Origin: Schauerella fraxinea
Lineage (GTDB): Bacteria; Pseudomonadota; Gammaproteobacteria; Burkholderiales; Burkholderiaceae_B
Length of the DNA stretch: 64,000 bases
Direction of reading: 5' to 3'
Assembly (NCBI GenBank): GCA_030849945.1
Contig: JAVDKK010000003.1
Location: 806,001 to 870,000, forward strand
The notes below the pieces were generated by a model. The model searched no databases. It was not told the DNA's origin and was given only the letters and a program-made list of their open reading frames with translations. Below are positions 24,480 to 32,417 of the stretch, one piece after another. The first letter of the stretch is position 1. Each line of letters starts with the position of its first letter. The translations under genes and the position numbers were made by a program.

Positions 24480-25367
24480 TCAGGCACGCAGCGCATCGAG
24501 CACCAACGAAAACGCCGGGGAGGGTTGCCGCCGGCTTGGGTAGTAGAGGTAGTAGCCCTCAAAGGGCGCGCACCAGTCGTCGAGTACACGAACGAGGCGG
24601 CCTTCATCGATATGGGGGGCGAATTCTTCCTCGGGAAGAAAGGCGATGCCCAATCCCTCCAGCGCTGCCAACACGATGTGCGGCGTACTGTTCACGGTGA
24701 CCTGTCCGTCCACGCGAACATTCACGTGCTTGCCTTTGCGTTCGAACTCCCACACGTACAACCCGCCGTGCGTGGGAAATCGCATGTTGATGCAACTGTG
24801 GTTCGTCAGGTCTTCGGGTCGTTTCGGCTTGGGACGACTGGCGAGGTAGCCCGGTGTGGCGACGGCGGCCATGCGGAGCCGCGAGCCGATCGGTATTGCA
24901 ATCATGTCCTTGTCGATCGTATCGCCCAGCCGCACGCCGGCGTCGAAGCGATCCGCCACGATGTCCCGAAAGCCGTAGTTCACGTCGAACTCCACCTTGA
25001 CGTCCGGATAGGTGTGCAGCAATGGCGCGACCTTGGGCAGCAGTGTCGTTTTGAGCACATGGTCGCCGCAGGTGATGCGGACGGTGCCTGCCGGCTTGTC
25101 GCGCAGCTCCGACAACTCATCAAGCTCCGCTTCGATCTCATCGAAACGATGGCCGATGGCCTGCAACAGTCGCTCCCCAGCGGCAGTGGGAGACACGCTG
25201 CGGGTGGTGCGGGTCAGCAGGCGAATTTCCATTCGAGCTTCCAGGCCGCTGATGGCTTGGCTTAACGCAGATTGCGTGATGCCTAATTGGGCAGCCGCGC
25301 GCGTGAAGCTTCGCTCACGGGCGACGGTCACGAAATAGACAAGATCGTTGAGATTGCGTTTGGCCAT
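24480..25367 (-). CDS. LysR-family transcriptional regulator
   Basis: LysR regulator of 295 residues opening MAKRNLNDLVYFVTVARERS with the helix-turn-helix AAAQLGITQSALSQAISGLE, typical of the CrgA/DsdC-like subgroup common beside oxidoreductase genes. It is divergent from a NepI-like pump across a 122-bp region (to the leader ORF) and also lies 199 bp upstream of the quinone-oxidoreductase gene on the same strand. It could control either; the divergent pump is the more usual target. Confidence 0.92.
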   Translation of the reverse strand: MAKRNLNDLVYFVTVARERSFTRAAAQLGITQSALSQAISGLEARMEIRLLTRTTRSVSPTAAGERLLQAIGHRFDEIEAELDELSELRDKPAGTVRITCGDHVLKTTLLPKVAPLLHTYPDVKVEFDVNYGFRDIVADRFDAGVRLGDTIDKDMIAIPIGSRLRMAAVATPGYLASRPKPKRPEDLTNHSCINMRFPTHGGLYVWEFERKGKHVNVRVDGQVTVNSTPHIVLAALEGLGIAFLPEEEFAPHIDEGRLVRVLDDWCAPFEGYYLYYPSRRQPSPAFSLVLDALRA

Positions 25368-25388
25368 GCTTGAAGTTTCTCACGCACC

Positions 25389-25430
25389 GCTAATTAGTGC
25401 AGCTTATATATGTATTAACCGTTCATTAGC
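25389..25430. promoter_or_regulatory. Inverted repeat in the LysR/pump intergenic region
   Basis: GCTAAT (25389-25394) and ATTAGC (25425-25430) are exact inverted arms flanking an AT-rich segment containing TTATATATG. A LysR activation site overlapping the two divergent promoters is the likeliest reading. Confidence 0.4.
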
Positions 25431-25489
25431 TAGTCGCGATCACGCTCTCGGCTGAGAATATGTCTCCCACTGTTGGAGAGGAGTGTTTC

Positions 25490-25543
25490 ATGATCACCAT
25501 CACCCAAGACGTTCGTATGATCGCGTCGCAGACGCAACCATGA
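25490..25543 (+). CDS. Possible 17-residue leader peptide of the MFS gene
   Basis: A short frame, MITITQDVRMIASQTQP, begins at ATG 25490 behind the strongest ribosome site in the area (GGAGAGGA, 25475-25482). It ends in TGA at 25541-25543, overlapping the pump start ATG (25540-25542) by an ATGA junction. The pump itself has no other clear ribosome site. Translation of the leader would couple to the pump. An alternative is that the pump starts at GTG 25483 in its own frame, but then the ribosome site would abut the start codon. Confidence 0.4.
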   Translation: MITITQDVRMIASQTQP

Positions 25544-26754
25544 CGGCGAACATCGCCGATGCGGACGTTGGAGTGGAGTCCGACGCCCAGGATCGTCCCG
25601 CACACTGGGGCGGCGTCTTCGCCATGTCGCTATGCGTGTTCGCACTCGTGGCCTCCGAGTTCATGCCCGTCAGTTTGCTGACGCCGATTGCCAATGACCT
25701 GCGAATCACCGAGGGGATGGCCGGGCAGGGCATTGCCATATCGGGCGCCTTCGCGGTGTTGACCAGCCTGTCGATCTCCGTATTGGCCGGCAGCATGGAT
25801 CGGAAAAAGTTGCTCCTTGTGCTGACAGTGCTGATGGGCATCTCCGGTGCCATCGTGGCGCTGGCGCCGAATTACCTTACCTACATGGCCGGGCGTGCGC
25901 TCATCGGCGTGGTGATCGGCGGCTTCTGGTCCATGTCGGCTGCCATGGCTATCCGGTTGGTGCCTGCCAGCCAGGTGCCCAAGGCGCTGGCGATCTTCAA
26001 CGGCGGCAATGCCTTGGCAACGGTGATCGCCGCGCCGCTGGGAAGCTATTTGGGTTCGCTGTTCGGATGGCGCGGCGCCTTCTTCGCTTTAGTGCCCGTG
26101 GCCTTGATCGCATTGGTCTGGCAATGGATCGCATTGCCTGCGATGAAGACCGGTGCACGCGCGGCGGGTTCAGGCAACGTGTTCAAAATACTCAGGCGCC
26201 GAACGGTGGCTTATGGCATGGCCGGGTGCGGGGCCTTTTTCATGGGCCAGTTCGCGCTCTTCACCTATCTGCGCCCCTTCCTCGAAACCGTGACGCACGT
26301 CAGCGTTTCCACGCTGTCGTTGCTGCTGCTGGTAATCGGTGTAGCGGGGTTCGTTGGCACCCTGGTCATCGGCTCGATCATCAAACGGAGTGTGTACGGT
26401 CCGCTCATCGGTATCCCGATTGCGATGGCGGCGATCGCGTTGGCGCTGATTCCGCTTGGCGTAACGGTGGTGCCCGTAGCGGTGCTGTTGGGACTGTGGG
26501 GCCTGATGGCAACAGCCGCCCCGGTGGGGTGGTGGACCTGGATCGCGCAGGCGATACCGCATGATGCCGAGGCAGGCGGTGGCCTGATGGTGGCGGTCGT
26601 CCAGCTCGCGATTGCGCTGGGGTCGACCGTGGGTGGGGTGTTGTTCGATGCCAGCGGTTATCAAAGCACTTTCATCGCGAGTGCGATGGTATTGTCGATC
26701 GGCGCATTTCTCACTTATAAAGCTTCGCGCGCGCAGGCGAGCACCTTGCCGTGA
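25540..26754 (+). CDS. MFS efflux transporter, NepI/PbuE-like
   Basis: Inner-membrane major facilitator of 404 residues with about 12 helices. Signature segments are EFMPVSLLTPIANDL in TM1, GGFWSMSAAMAIRLVP in TM4 and PLGSYLGSLFGWRGAFFALV in TM5. It is a clear paralogue of the pump at 1636-2874, but that one sits opposite an AraC regulator and this one opposite LysR. The start at 25540 overlaps the end of a short upstream frame; an in-frame GTG at 25483 would add 19 histidine-rich residues. The substrate is unknown; purine nucleosides or related drugs are typical for NepI. Confidence 0.88.
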   Translation: MTANIADADVGVESDAQDRPAHWGGVFAMSLCVFALVASEFMPVSLLTPIANDLRITEGMAGQGIAISGAFAVLTSLSISVLAGSMDRKKLLLVLTVLMGISGAIVALAPNYLTYMAGRALIGVVIGGFWSMSAAMAIRLVPASQVPKALAIFNGGNALATVIAAPLGSYLGSLFGWRGAFFALVPVALIALVWQWIALPAMKTGARAAGSGNVFKILRRRTVAYGMAGCGAFFMGQFALFTYLRPFLETVTHVSVSTLSLLLLVIGVAGFVGTLVIGSIIKRSVYGPLIGIPIAMAAIALALIPLGVTVVPVAVLLGLWGLMATAAPVGWWTWIAQAIPHDAEAGGGLMVAVVQLAIALGSTVGGVLFDASGYQSTFIASAMVLSIGAFLTYKASRAQASTLP

Positions 26755-26774
26755 TTCTTCATTAAGATGTTCGC

Positions 26775-27257
26775 ATGACCCCTGAAGAACTCGTACACCA
26801 TCTAGGCCTGCAACCCCATCCGGAAGGGGGGTTCTATCGAGAAACCTATCGATCGTCGGAACGGGTAACTTGCGCCGATGGGCTAAATCGCTCCGCCAGC
26901 ACGGCCATTTATTATTTGCTGTGTAACGGTGCATATTCCACCTGGCATCGAATTCGGTCGGATGAAACGTGGCACTTCCATGCGGGCACTGAGTTGCACG
27001 TGCACGAGCTCTTGCCAGGTGGTGAGCTGCGCACGCATCGGCTCGGCGCAGACCCCAGCGAGACCGTTTTCCAGGCAACCGTGCAGGCTGGCAACTGGTT
27101 TGCGGCGGAAGTGGCACATCCCTCGTCATTTGCGCTGGTGGGATGCACAGTGGCACCTGGATTCGAGTTCAGTGAGTTCGAGCTGGCAGAGACCGAGTTA
27201 TTGCTGCGAACTTATCCCGCCCACGAAGCCCTAATCAAGCAGTTGGCCAGAACTTGA
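26775..27257 (+). CDS. Cupin (DUF985/cupin_5) family protein
   Basis: Single-domain cupin of 160 residues matching the DUF985 family (yeast YML079w-like). Characteristic blocks are LGLQPHPEGGFYRETYRS at the start, AIYYLLCNGAYSTWHRIRSD, ETWHFHAGTELHVHEL and the C-terminal ALVGCTVAPGFEFSEFELA. The conserved E/H set suggests a metal or sugar binding site; no enzyme activity is established for the family. It is 20 bp behind the MFS gene on the same strand and could be co-transcribed. Confidence 0.9.
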   Translation: MTPEELVHHLGLQPHPEGGFYRETYRSSERVTCADGLNRSASTAIYYLLCNGAYSTWHRIRSDETWHFHAGTELHVHELLPGGELRTHRLGADPSETVFQATVQAGNWFAAEVAHPSSFALVGCTVAPGFEFSEFELAETELLLRTYPAHEALIKQLART

Positions 27258-27393
27258 AGGGCGTCGTCTTAGGTTGGCGCGGCCTCAAGGCAGTTGTTGG
27301 AACGCGCGAAGATGAGTAGGGGCGAGTAAGGTATAGAACGCAGGCCTGACTGCCTGATCTCTCAGCCCGTTTTTTCATTGGAATCCGTACATC

Positions 27394-27645
27394 ATGAAGA
27401 TCATTCGTTCAGCATGCCGGTCAGTTGCGGTTGTGGTCGTGGGGGCGTCGATGGCAGCCTGCGCGGATCGTCCGGCGCGGCAAGCCGACCTGGATTACCG
27501 AAGTCCGTCATCCTCTAACTCGCAAGGTGCGCGCGGTACCGGCGACCCCTCGGATCAGCGTTTGACCATCCAGTCCGGATCAGGGGCAAAGTTGAATCTA
27601 CCCTGGTTCATCCAAGATACGCAGGACATGATCAACAGCAATTGA
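27394..27645 (+). CDS. Small predicted lipoprotein
   Basis: Secreted protein of 83 residues. The N-terminus MKIIRSACRSVAVVVVGASM leads into a lipobox-like AAC (ASMAAC), predicting lipid attachment at the cysteine near residue 23. The rest is short, polar and low in complexity (SPSSSNSQGARGTGDPSD), followed by LNLPWFIQDTQDMINSN. No family recognised. It stands alone between the cupin gene and the convergent HlyIII gene. Confidence 0.6.
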   Translation: MKIIRSACRSVAVVVVGASMAACADRPARQADLDYRSPSSSNSQGARGTGDPSDQRLTIQSGSGAKLNLPWFIQDTQDMINSN

Positions 27646-27712
27646 CCGCGCGCCTAAGGCTTGAGGGTCTGATCCTGCGCTCCGGCTTTCCCGCAACAAC
27701 TTACGCATCCTG

Positions 27713-28339
27713 TCAGATGGACCGTGCCGGCATGAACGCCAATACCATCAGCACGTGCGACGCCGTGCCGCCTAGAACAAACAGATGCCAGATGCCGTGA
27801 GCATGCCGCCATCGGTGATCGTTTTGATAAAACGCGATGCCTGCTGTGTAGCAGCACACGCCTACGATTAACCATATCAATGCGCTGATCGACAAATTCG
27901 ACATGATGGGGATTGCCGCCATTACCCCGATCCAGCCCATTGCCAGATACTGGAGCACTGAGGGTTCCATACTGGATGCGCGCAGTTCTCGCAGGATCCC
28001 CAGCACCGCCAGCAGCCATACCGCTGTCGTCATGGGGATGCCCCATGCATCGCGTAGCGGGATTAGTCCCAGCGGAGTGTATGTGCCGGCGATAAGTAAA
28101 AAAATTGAACAGTGGTCGGCTTTCTGCCAAAACCCTTTTTGTTTTCCGTGCGACCAGTGATACGCCGTCGAGCAGAAGTAAACGCTGATCATTGCCACTG
28201 CAAACACGAGGCAGCTTGCGAGCGCTACGGCGTCCGCGCCGGATCGGTCAACCCGCAGCAAAAGCAGAATGGCTGCGCCGATCGCTAGAAAGAATCCCAA
28301 TAAGTGCGTTGCACTATTGAACCGCTCGCCGATTTGCAT
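27713..28339 (-). CDS. HlyIII/PAQR family membrane protein (TrhA-like)
   Basis: Inner-membrane protein of 208 residues with seven hydrophobic helices. The three PAQR zinc-site motifs are present: STAYHWSHG after TM2, DHCSIFLLIAGTYTP in the middle, and HGIWHLFVLGGTASH near the end. Bacterial members (YqfA/TrhA) affect membrane energetics and fatty acid homeostasis; the historic name hemolysin III is not strong evidence for toxicity. It is a single gene. Confidence 0.92.
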   Translation of the reverse strand: MQIGERFNSATHLLGFFLAIGAAILLLLRVDRSGADAVALASCLVFAVAMISVYFCSTAYHWSHGKQKGFWQKADHCSIFLLIAGTYTPLGLIPLRDAWGIPMTTAVWLLAVLGILRELRASSMEPSVLQYLAMGWIGVMAAIPIMSNLSISALIWLIVGVCCYTAGIAFYQNDHRWRHAHGIWHLFVLGGTASHVLMVLAFMPARSI

Positions 28340-28424
28340 TTGGCAGATCCATCATCCCCCGTATCTGCATTCTGCTGCCGCAATGCGTATTCTTGATGAC
28401 GATGCGATGGCGTTCTGGTGACGG

Positions 28425-30227
28425 TCAATCGGCCGCCGAATGCTTCGCGTGACGCTCGGCACTGACGCTCCGCTTTCTGGCGCCGACGAGCGGCTCCGGT
28501 ACAGGTTGTACATGAAGTCTGTTCAGGCCGGACATCGCGTCGCCTTGCACTTGTTCTGAAAGGCGCTCAGTGTCGCGCTGCCGAATATCCTCGACCACAT
28601 CGATCACATCCACTTCGGCGCAACCCAATGCGCGCAGGCTTTCCGCACCCAACAAGTAGGCTGACTCGACCGTTTCTCTGATCTGATAGTCGACGCCGGC
28701 ACGAATGAGCTCCACAGCGTGCCCACGATCGAAGCTTCTCACCAGCAGCTTGGCCTGCGGAAATGCGTGCTTAACCAGCTCCACGATCTGCAACGCAGCC
28801 TTGGGGTCGTCGATGCAGACCATGATCGCGTCGGCTTCACCCGCGCCGGACTGGTGCAGCGTGTCGAGCCGAGTGCCATCGCCGAAGAACACCGTGAATC
28901 CGTAACGCCCCGCGTCGCGAACGCGTTCGGGATCCCGATCGATGACTGAAAGTTCGATCCCTTTAGATAGCGGCGCCTGCGATGCGATCTGACCGAAGCG
29001 ACCGAAGCCGATGATTAGAATCCGACCCTTCAGATCTCGGGCCGCCTCGACGCCCTCCATCGACGGTTCACTACGCAACAGCCGGTCGGTTGCGAGCATC
29101 AAAAGCGGGGTGAGCGCCATGGATAAGATCACGACCGTGGAAAACAGGGCATTTTCAGTGGCATCGATCACGCCGCCAGACGCCGCTGCGGTATAGAGCA
29201 CGAAAGCAAATTCGCCACCCTGCAGGAACGTCGACGTGCGGTGCACGGCCTGATGGCTTGAACTCCCGAAAAGGCGCGCGACGGTGTAAACCACCACGCC
29301 CTTTGCGATCATGAATACGACGAGCATCGACAGTAAGAATCGCCATTCGAGGGCGACAACCGACAGATCGAGCGACATGCCGACGGCCAGAAAAAACAGG
29401 CCCATCAACAAACCGCGAAATGGCTCGATGTCGGTTTCGATCTGGTGCCGGTAACTCGAGCTCGACAACATTACGCCGGCGAGAAATGCGCCCATCGCCA
29501 TCGAGAGGCCAGCCACTTCCATCAGGAGCGCGGCGCCCAGCACGACCAGTAGCGCGCCTGCTGTCATCACTTCGCGGGTGCGTGCCCGCGCCAGCAGAAA
29601 GAAAAATGGGTTGAGGCACCAGCGCGACACGCCCAGGAGCAGCAGCAGGGCGCCCAGCGCGGTGAGAATCTCCGTCCATCCTGCTTGCCCCTGCGACAGC
29701 GGCGACAGAAAAGCGACGATCGCCAATAGCGGCACGATCATCAAATCCTCAAATAGCAGAATCGCGACCGACTGTTGGCCTTGCGGACTCGACATCTCGC
29801 CCCGGTCCTGCAACACCGACATGATGACCGCAGTGGAAGAAAGGACGAAGCCCGCGCCTGCAATGAAGGCAACCGTACTGGTAAGGCTGAAGATCGCCAT
29901 GCCAGCGGCCGTAAGAATGGCGATCGTCGCCATCACTTGCGCCAGGCCAAGGCCGAAAATCTGCCCACGCATGGCCCACAGTTTCGGCGGCCGCAACTCG
30001 AGTCCGATCACAAACAAAAACATCACCACGCCGAGCTCGGAGAAGTGCAGGATGGATTGCGCATCGGTAAAAAGTCCGAGCACCGAGGGCCCCACGAGTA
30101 CACCAGCGGCAAAATAGCCCAGAACGGATCCCAGCCCGAGCCGCCGGAACAAGGGCACCGCCACGACGGCCGCAGCCATTAAAACGACAGCCGGGACTAT
30201 CGTCTGCCCAAGGCTCGCATCAGCCAT
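28425..30227 (-). CDS. Kef-type monovalent cation:proton antiporter (CPA2) with RCK domain
   Basis: Membrane transporter of 600 residues. The N-terminal 380 residues form a Na+/H+ exchanger-type bundle (about 12 helices, opening TIVPAVVLMAAAVVAVPLFR), followed by a cytoplasmic RCK/TrkA-N domain with the nucleotide motif IIGFGRFGQIASQ. It resembles KefB/KefC and YbaL potassium efflux systems that respond to electrophile-glutathione adducts or NADH. No KefF/KefG ancillary gene is adjacent. ATG at 30227 has an AAGG site upstream. The presence of glutathione-linked frmA in the same window fits an electrophile defence theme, but this link is weak. Confidence 0.93.
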   Translation of the reverse strand: MADASLGQTIVPAVVLMAAAVVAVPLFRRLGLGSVLGYFAAGVLVGPSVLGLFTDAQSILHFSELGVVMFLFVIGLELRPPKLWAMRGQIFGLGLAQVMATIAILTAAGMAIFSLTSTVAFIAGAGFVLSSTAVIMSVLQDRGEMSSPQGQQSVAILLFEDLMIVPLLAIVAFLSPLSQGQAGWTEILTALGALLLLLGVSRWCLNPFFFLLARARTREVMTAGALLVVLGAALLMEVAGLSMAMGAFLAGVMLSSSSYRHQIETDIEPFRGLLMGLFFLAVGMSLDLSVVALEWRFLLSMLVVFMIAKGVVVYTVARLFGSSSHQAVHRTSTFLQGGEFAFVLYTAAASGGVIDATENALFSTVVILSMALTPLLMLATDRLLRSEPSMEGVEAARDLKGRILIIGFGRFGQIASQAPLSKGIELSVIDRDPERVRDAGRYGFTVFFGDGTRLDTLHQSGAGEADAIMVCIDDPKAALQIVELVKHAFPQAKLLVRSFDRGHAVELIRAGVDYQIRETVESAYLLGAESLRALGCAEVDVIDVVEDIRQRDTERLSEQVQGDAMSGLNRLHVQPVPEPLVGARKRSVSAERHAKHSAAD

Positions 30228-30587
30228 GTATTACCTTCTATTCAAGATGTTGGGAATCCAGCGCAGACTGGCAAAGTGATGCCGTGTGGCACGCTTCGGA
30301 TCGGGGTGCTTCATCGCGGAGGATACCGCGCGTGAGCAAAACGATGTGCGTCAGACGGCAGAAGAATTGAAGCAAACCTGAATCGTGTGCTACGCGCCTT
30401 TGTACCCGAGTTTGACGTTCCTGATTGTGCGACACAGATCACTGCGCAGTGGTACTACCGCATCGAAAGCGGGAGCCGCACAATGAAGCATTTTGGCGAC
30501 CTCTCTGTGCTTCCGTGGGCGTGGCAAGCGCAAGTGCGTACCACGCCGCTCGAAGACAGGCGACTTGAGCGTTGTTAACGCCGGTAT
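30228..30587. other. Intergenic stretch without a recognisable gene
   Basis: Between the Kef-type and VOC genes. Short open frames on both strands show no conserved pattern or ribosome site. Likely the promoter and leader of the Kef gene (reading leftward) and the 3' region of the VOC gene. Confidence 0.5.
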
Positions 30588-31016
30588 TTAAAAGGTCACT
30601 TTCACCGCCGCCGCACTGCGGGTGGCAGGCCCATGGAAAACGGCTTCGATATTGTTGCCGTCAGGATCGAGAACGAAACACGCGTAGTACGACGGGTGAT
30701 AATCACGCGGCCCAGGTTCGCCATTGCCTTTGCCGCCATGGACCAGGGCGGCCTCGTAGAACGCTCTGACCATGGTTTCGTCTTTGGCCTGGAACGCCAA
30801 GTGATGCCGGCCCGTGAGCTTGCCCTGCGAGGCGTCGCTCGTTGCGCTGGAAATCACCAGTTCGTCGACCCAGAAGAAGCCATCCCCCTCGCCGCAGATC
30901 TGAAGGTTCAGGGCTGCCAGTACCGCCTCATAAAATCGCCGACTCGCTTCCAAGTCATTCACAACAAGTTGAATATGGTCGATCAAACGGCCACGGTACA
31001 GTTCCTGTGTTTCCAT
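30588..31016 (-). CDS. VOC (glyoxalase/bleomycin resistance) family protein
   Basis: Protein of 142 residues with the paired beta-alpha-beta-beta-beta motifs of the vicinal oxygen chelate fold. H in IDHIQLVVNDLEASRRFYEA, H in TGRHHLAFQAKD and E in DPDGNNIEAVFHGPA fit the metal triad. ATG at 31016 follows AGAGG at good spacing, and the first residues METQELYRGRL fit the family better than the extended frame. The reaction is unknown (dioxygenase, glyoxalase or resistance type). Confidence 0.88.
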   Translation of the reverse strand: METQELYRGRLIDHIQLVVNDLEASRRFYEAVLAALNLQICGEGDGFFWVDELVISSATSDASQGKLTGRHHLAFQAKDETMVRAFYEAALVHGGKGNGEPGPRDYHPSYYACFVLDPDGNNIEAVFHGPATRSAAAVKVTF

Positions 31017-31095
31017 GATGCCTCTTGAGAGAGTTGGATGCGCGTGAGCCATCGTAGATCAAACGAACACCTTATAGAACCAGGGCACCGCAGTT

Positions 31096-32313
31096 TCACC
31101 GCACCAGCACACGCAACGTCAAAAACGAAAACACCATACAGCCCACCATCGCCAAAATAAGCGGCCACGCCGAACCCTGCAATTGCGTGCCGACAACCGC
31201 CGCCACCACCGCACCGGCACCCATCTGGATGCTGCCGGCCAACCCCGACGCGGCGCCCGCCACATCGGGCTTTACGCTCACCGCACCCGCGATGCAACTG
31301 GGTAAGGTCAGTCCGTTGCCCATCGCCACCACAAGCATAGGCAGGAAAAAGGCGAGGGGATGCATCAAACCGGCCGCATAGAGTGCAGCCATGACGAATG
31401 ACGCGGTTGTGCTGATGACGATGCCTACGCGCATCATGCGTCGCGGCCCAAACCGGGTGGTGTAGCGGCCTGAGCCGAAGTTGCCGAGCATGTAGCCCAC
31501 GCTGACCAACGCGAAGTACATCCCGTACTCCACCGGCGTTCTGCCCATCAGGTTGACGACCACGTAGGCTGCACCGCCCACGAAAGCAAAAAACGCCGCG
31601 CCCGATCCTGCCGACGTCAGCGCATAGCCCCAGAAGAGTCGGCTGCGCAACAGCACACCGTAATCGCGAGCAAGCTGCGAGGCGCTTGACGTGACACCAA
31701 CGCGTGGCGCGGTCTCGTGCAGCCGGCGGTACGTGGCCCACAACGCGGCAACACCAAATACGGTGAGAAACGCAAATCCCGCGCGCCAGTCGAAATTCGC
31801 CTCGAGCGCGCCGCCGATCGTGGGCGCCACCATCGGCGCCACGGCCATGCCCATCGTGACGTAGCCGATCATGCTCGCGGCGCGATCCCGCTCATACAAG
31901 TCACGCACGATGGCGCGGCTTAGCGCAATGCCGGCACACCCGCCAAGCGCCTGGATGATGCGGCCTGCGATGAGCGTGCCGATATTCGGCGCCAGCATGC
32001 AGATGACCGATCCCACGACGAAAATCGCCAGCCCGCCCAAGAGTACCGGTCGCCGGCCATAGCGGTCCGAGATCGGGCCGATGATGAGCTGCCCCACGGC
32101 AATCGCGGCGATATAGACGGATAGCGTGAACTGGATCGCGGCGTAATCCACCTCCAGCATTCGCGCCATGCCGGGCATCGACGGCAGATATAGATTGATC
32201 CCGAGCGGGCTGACCGCGGCCACCATGACCAGCAGCAGAATGAAGCTGCGCGGCGAGGACGCCTCTGCCGCACGTTGAGGTGCGCTCGGAGGAGTGGGCG
32301 TGGTGTGCGGCAT
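31096..32313 (-). CDS. MFS multidrug exporter, Bcr/CflA family
   Basis: Inner-membrane drug:proton antiporter of 405 residues with 12 helices. The TM1 block PLGINLYLPSMPGMA and the loop motif GPISDRYGRRPVLLGGL are diagnostic of Bcr/CflA pumps (bicyclomycin, sulfonamide or chloramphenicol efflux in relatives). ATG at 32313 is preferred because GGGAAG stands at the right distance; a TTG in frame at 32328 is less likely. An 11-bp-stem hairpin sits in the leader at 32326-32355. The serine hydrolase gene is upstream on the same strand. Confidence 0.92.
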   Translation of the reverse strand: MPHTTPTPPSAPQRAAEASSPRSFILLLVMVAAVSPLGINLYLPSMPGMARMLEVDYAAIQFTLSVYIAAIAVGQLIIGPISDRYGRRPVLLGGLAIFVVGSVICMLAPNIGTLIAGRIIQALGGCAGIALSRAIVRDLYERDRAASMIGYVTMGMAVAPMVAPTIGGALEANFDWRAGFAFLTVFGVAALWATYRRLHETAPRVGVTSSASQLARDYGVLLRSRLFWGYALTSAGSGAAFFAFVGGAAYVVVNLMGRTPVEYGMYFALVSVGYMLGNFGSGRYTTRFGPRRMMRVGIVISTTASFVMAALYAAGLMHPLAFFLPMLVVAMGNGLTLPSCIAGAVSVKPDVAGAASGLAGSIQMGAGAVVAAVVGTQLQGSAWPLILAMVGCMVFSFLTLRVLVR

Positions 32314-32325
32314 GAAACTTCCCGG

Positions 32326-32355
32326 CAAAGGGTCGAGTTTACGTCGAGCCCTTTG
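32326..32355 (-). promoter_or_regulatory. Stable hairpin in the leader of the Bcr/CflA gene
   Basis: CAAAGGG pairs with CCCTTTG and TCGA with TCGA (one bulged G) around a 7-base loop. It lies between the serine hydrolase stop and the exporter ATG. There is no T run, so it could be a leader structure, a processing site or part of a Rho-dependent boundary rather than an intrinsic terminator. Confidence 0.5.
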
Positions 32356-32417
32356 TCGGACTTGGCGGTGGGCTGCCGCTGCGGTCTCGATTGCTTATTT
32401 GGCAGGACCCGACGCGC

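Noticed and set aside
24471..25265. A 264-codon plus-strand frame opposite the LysR gene
   Set aside because: It is an antisense shadow of a well-defined LysR protein.
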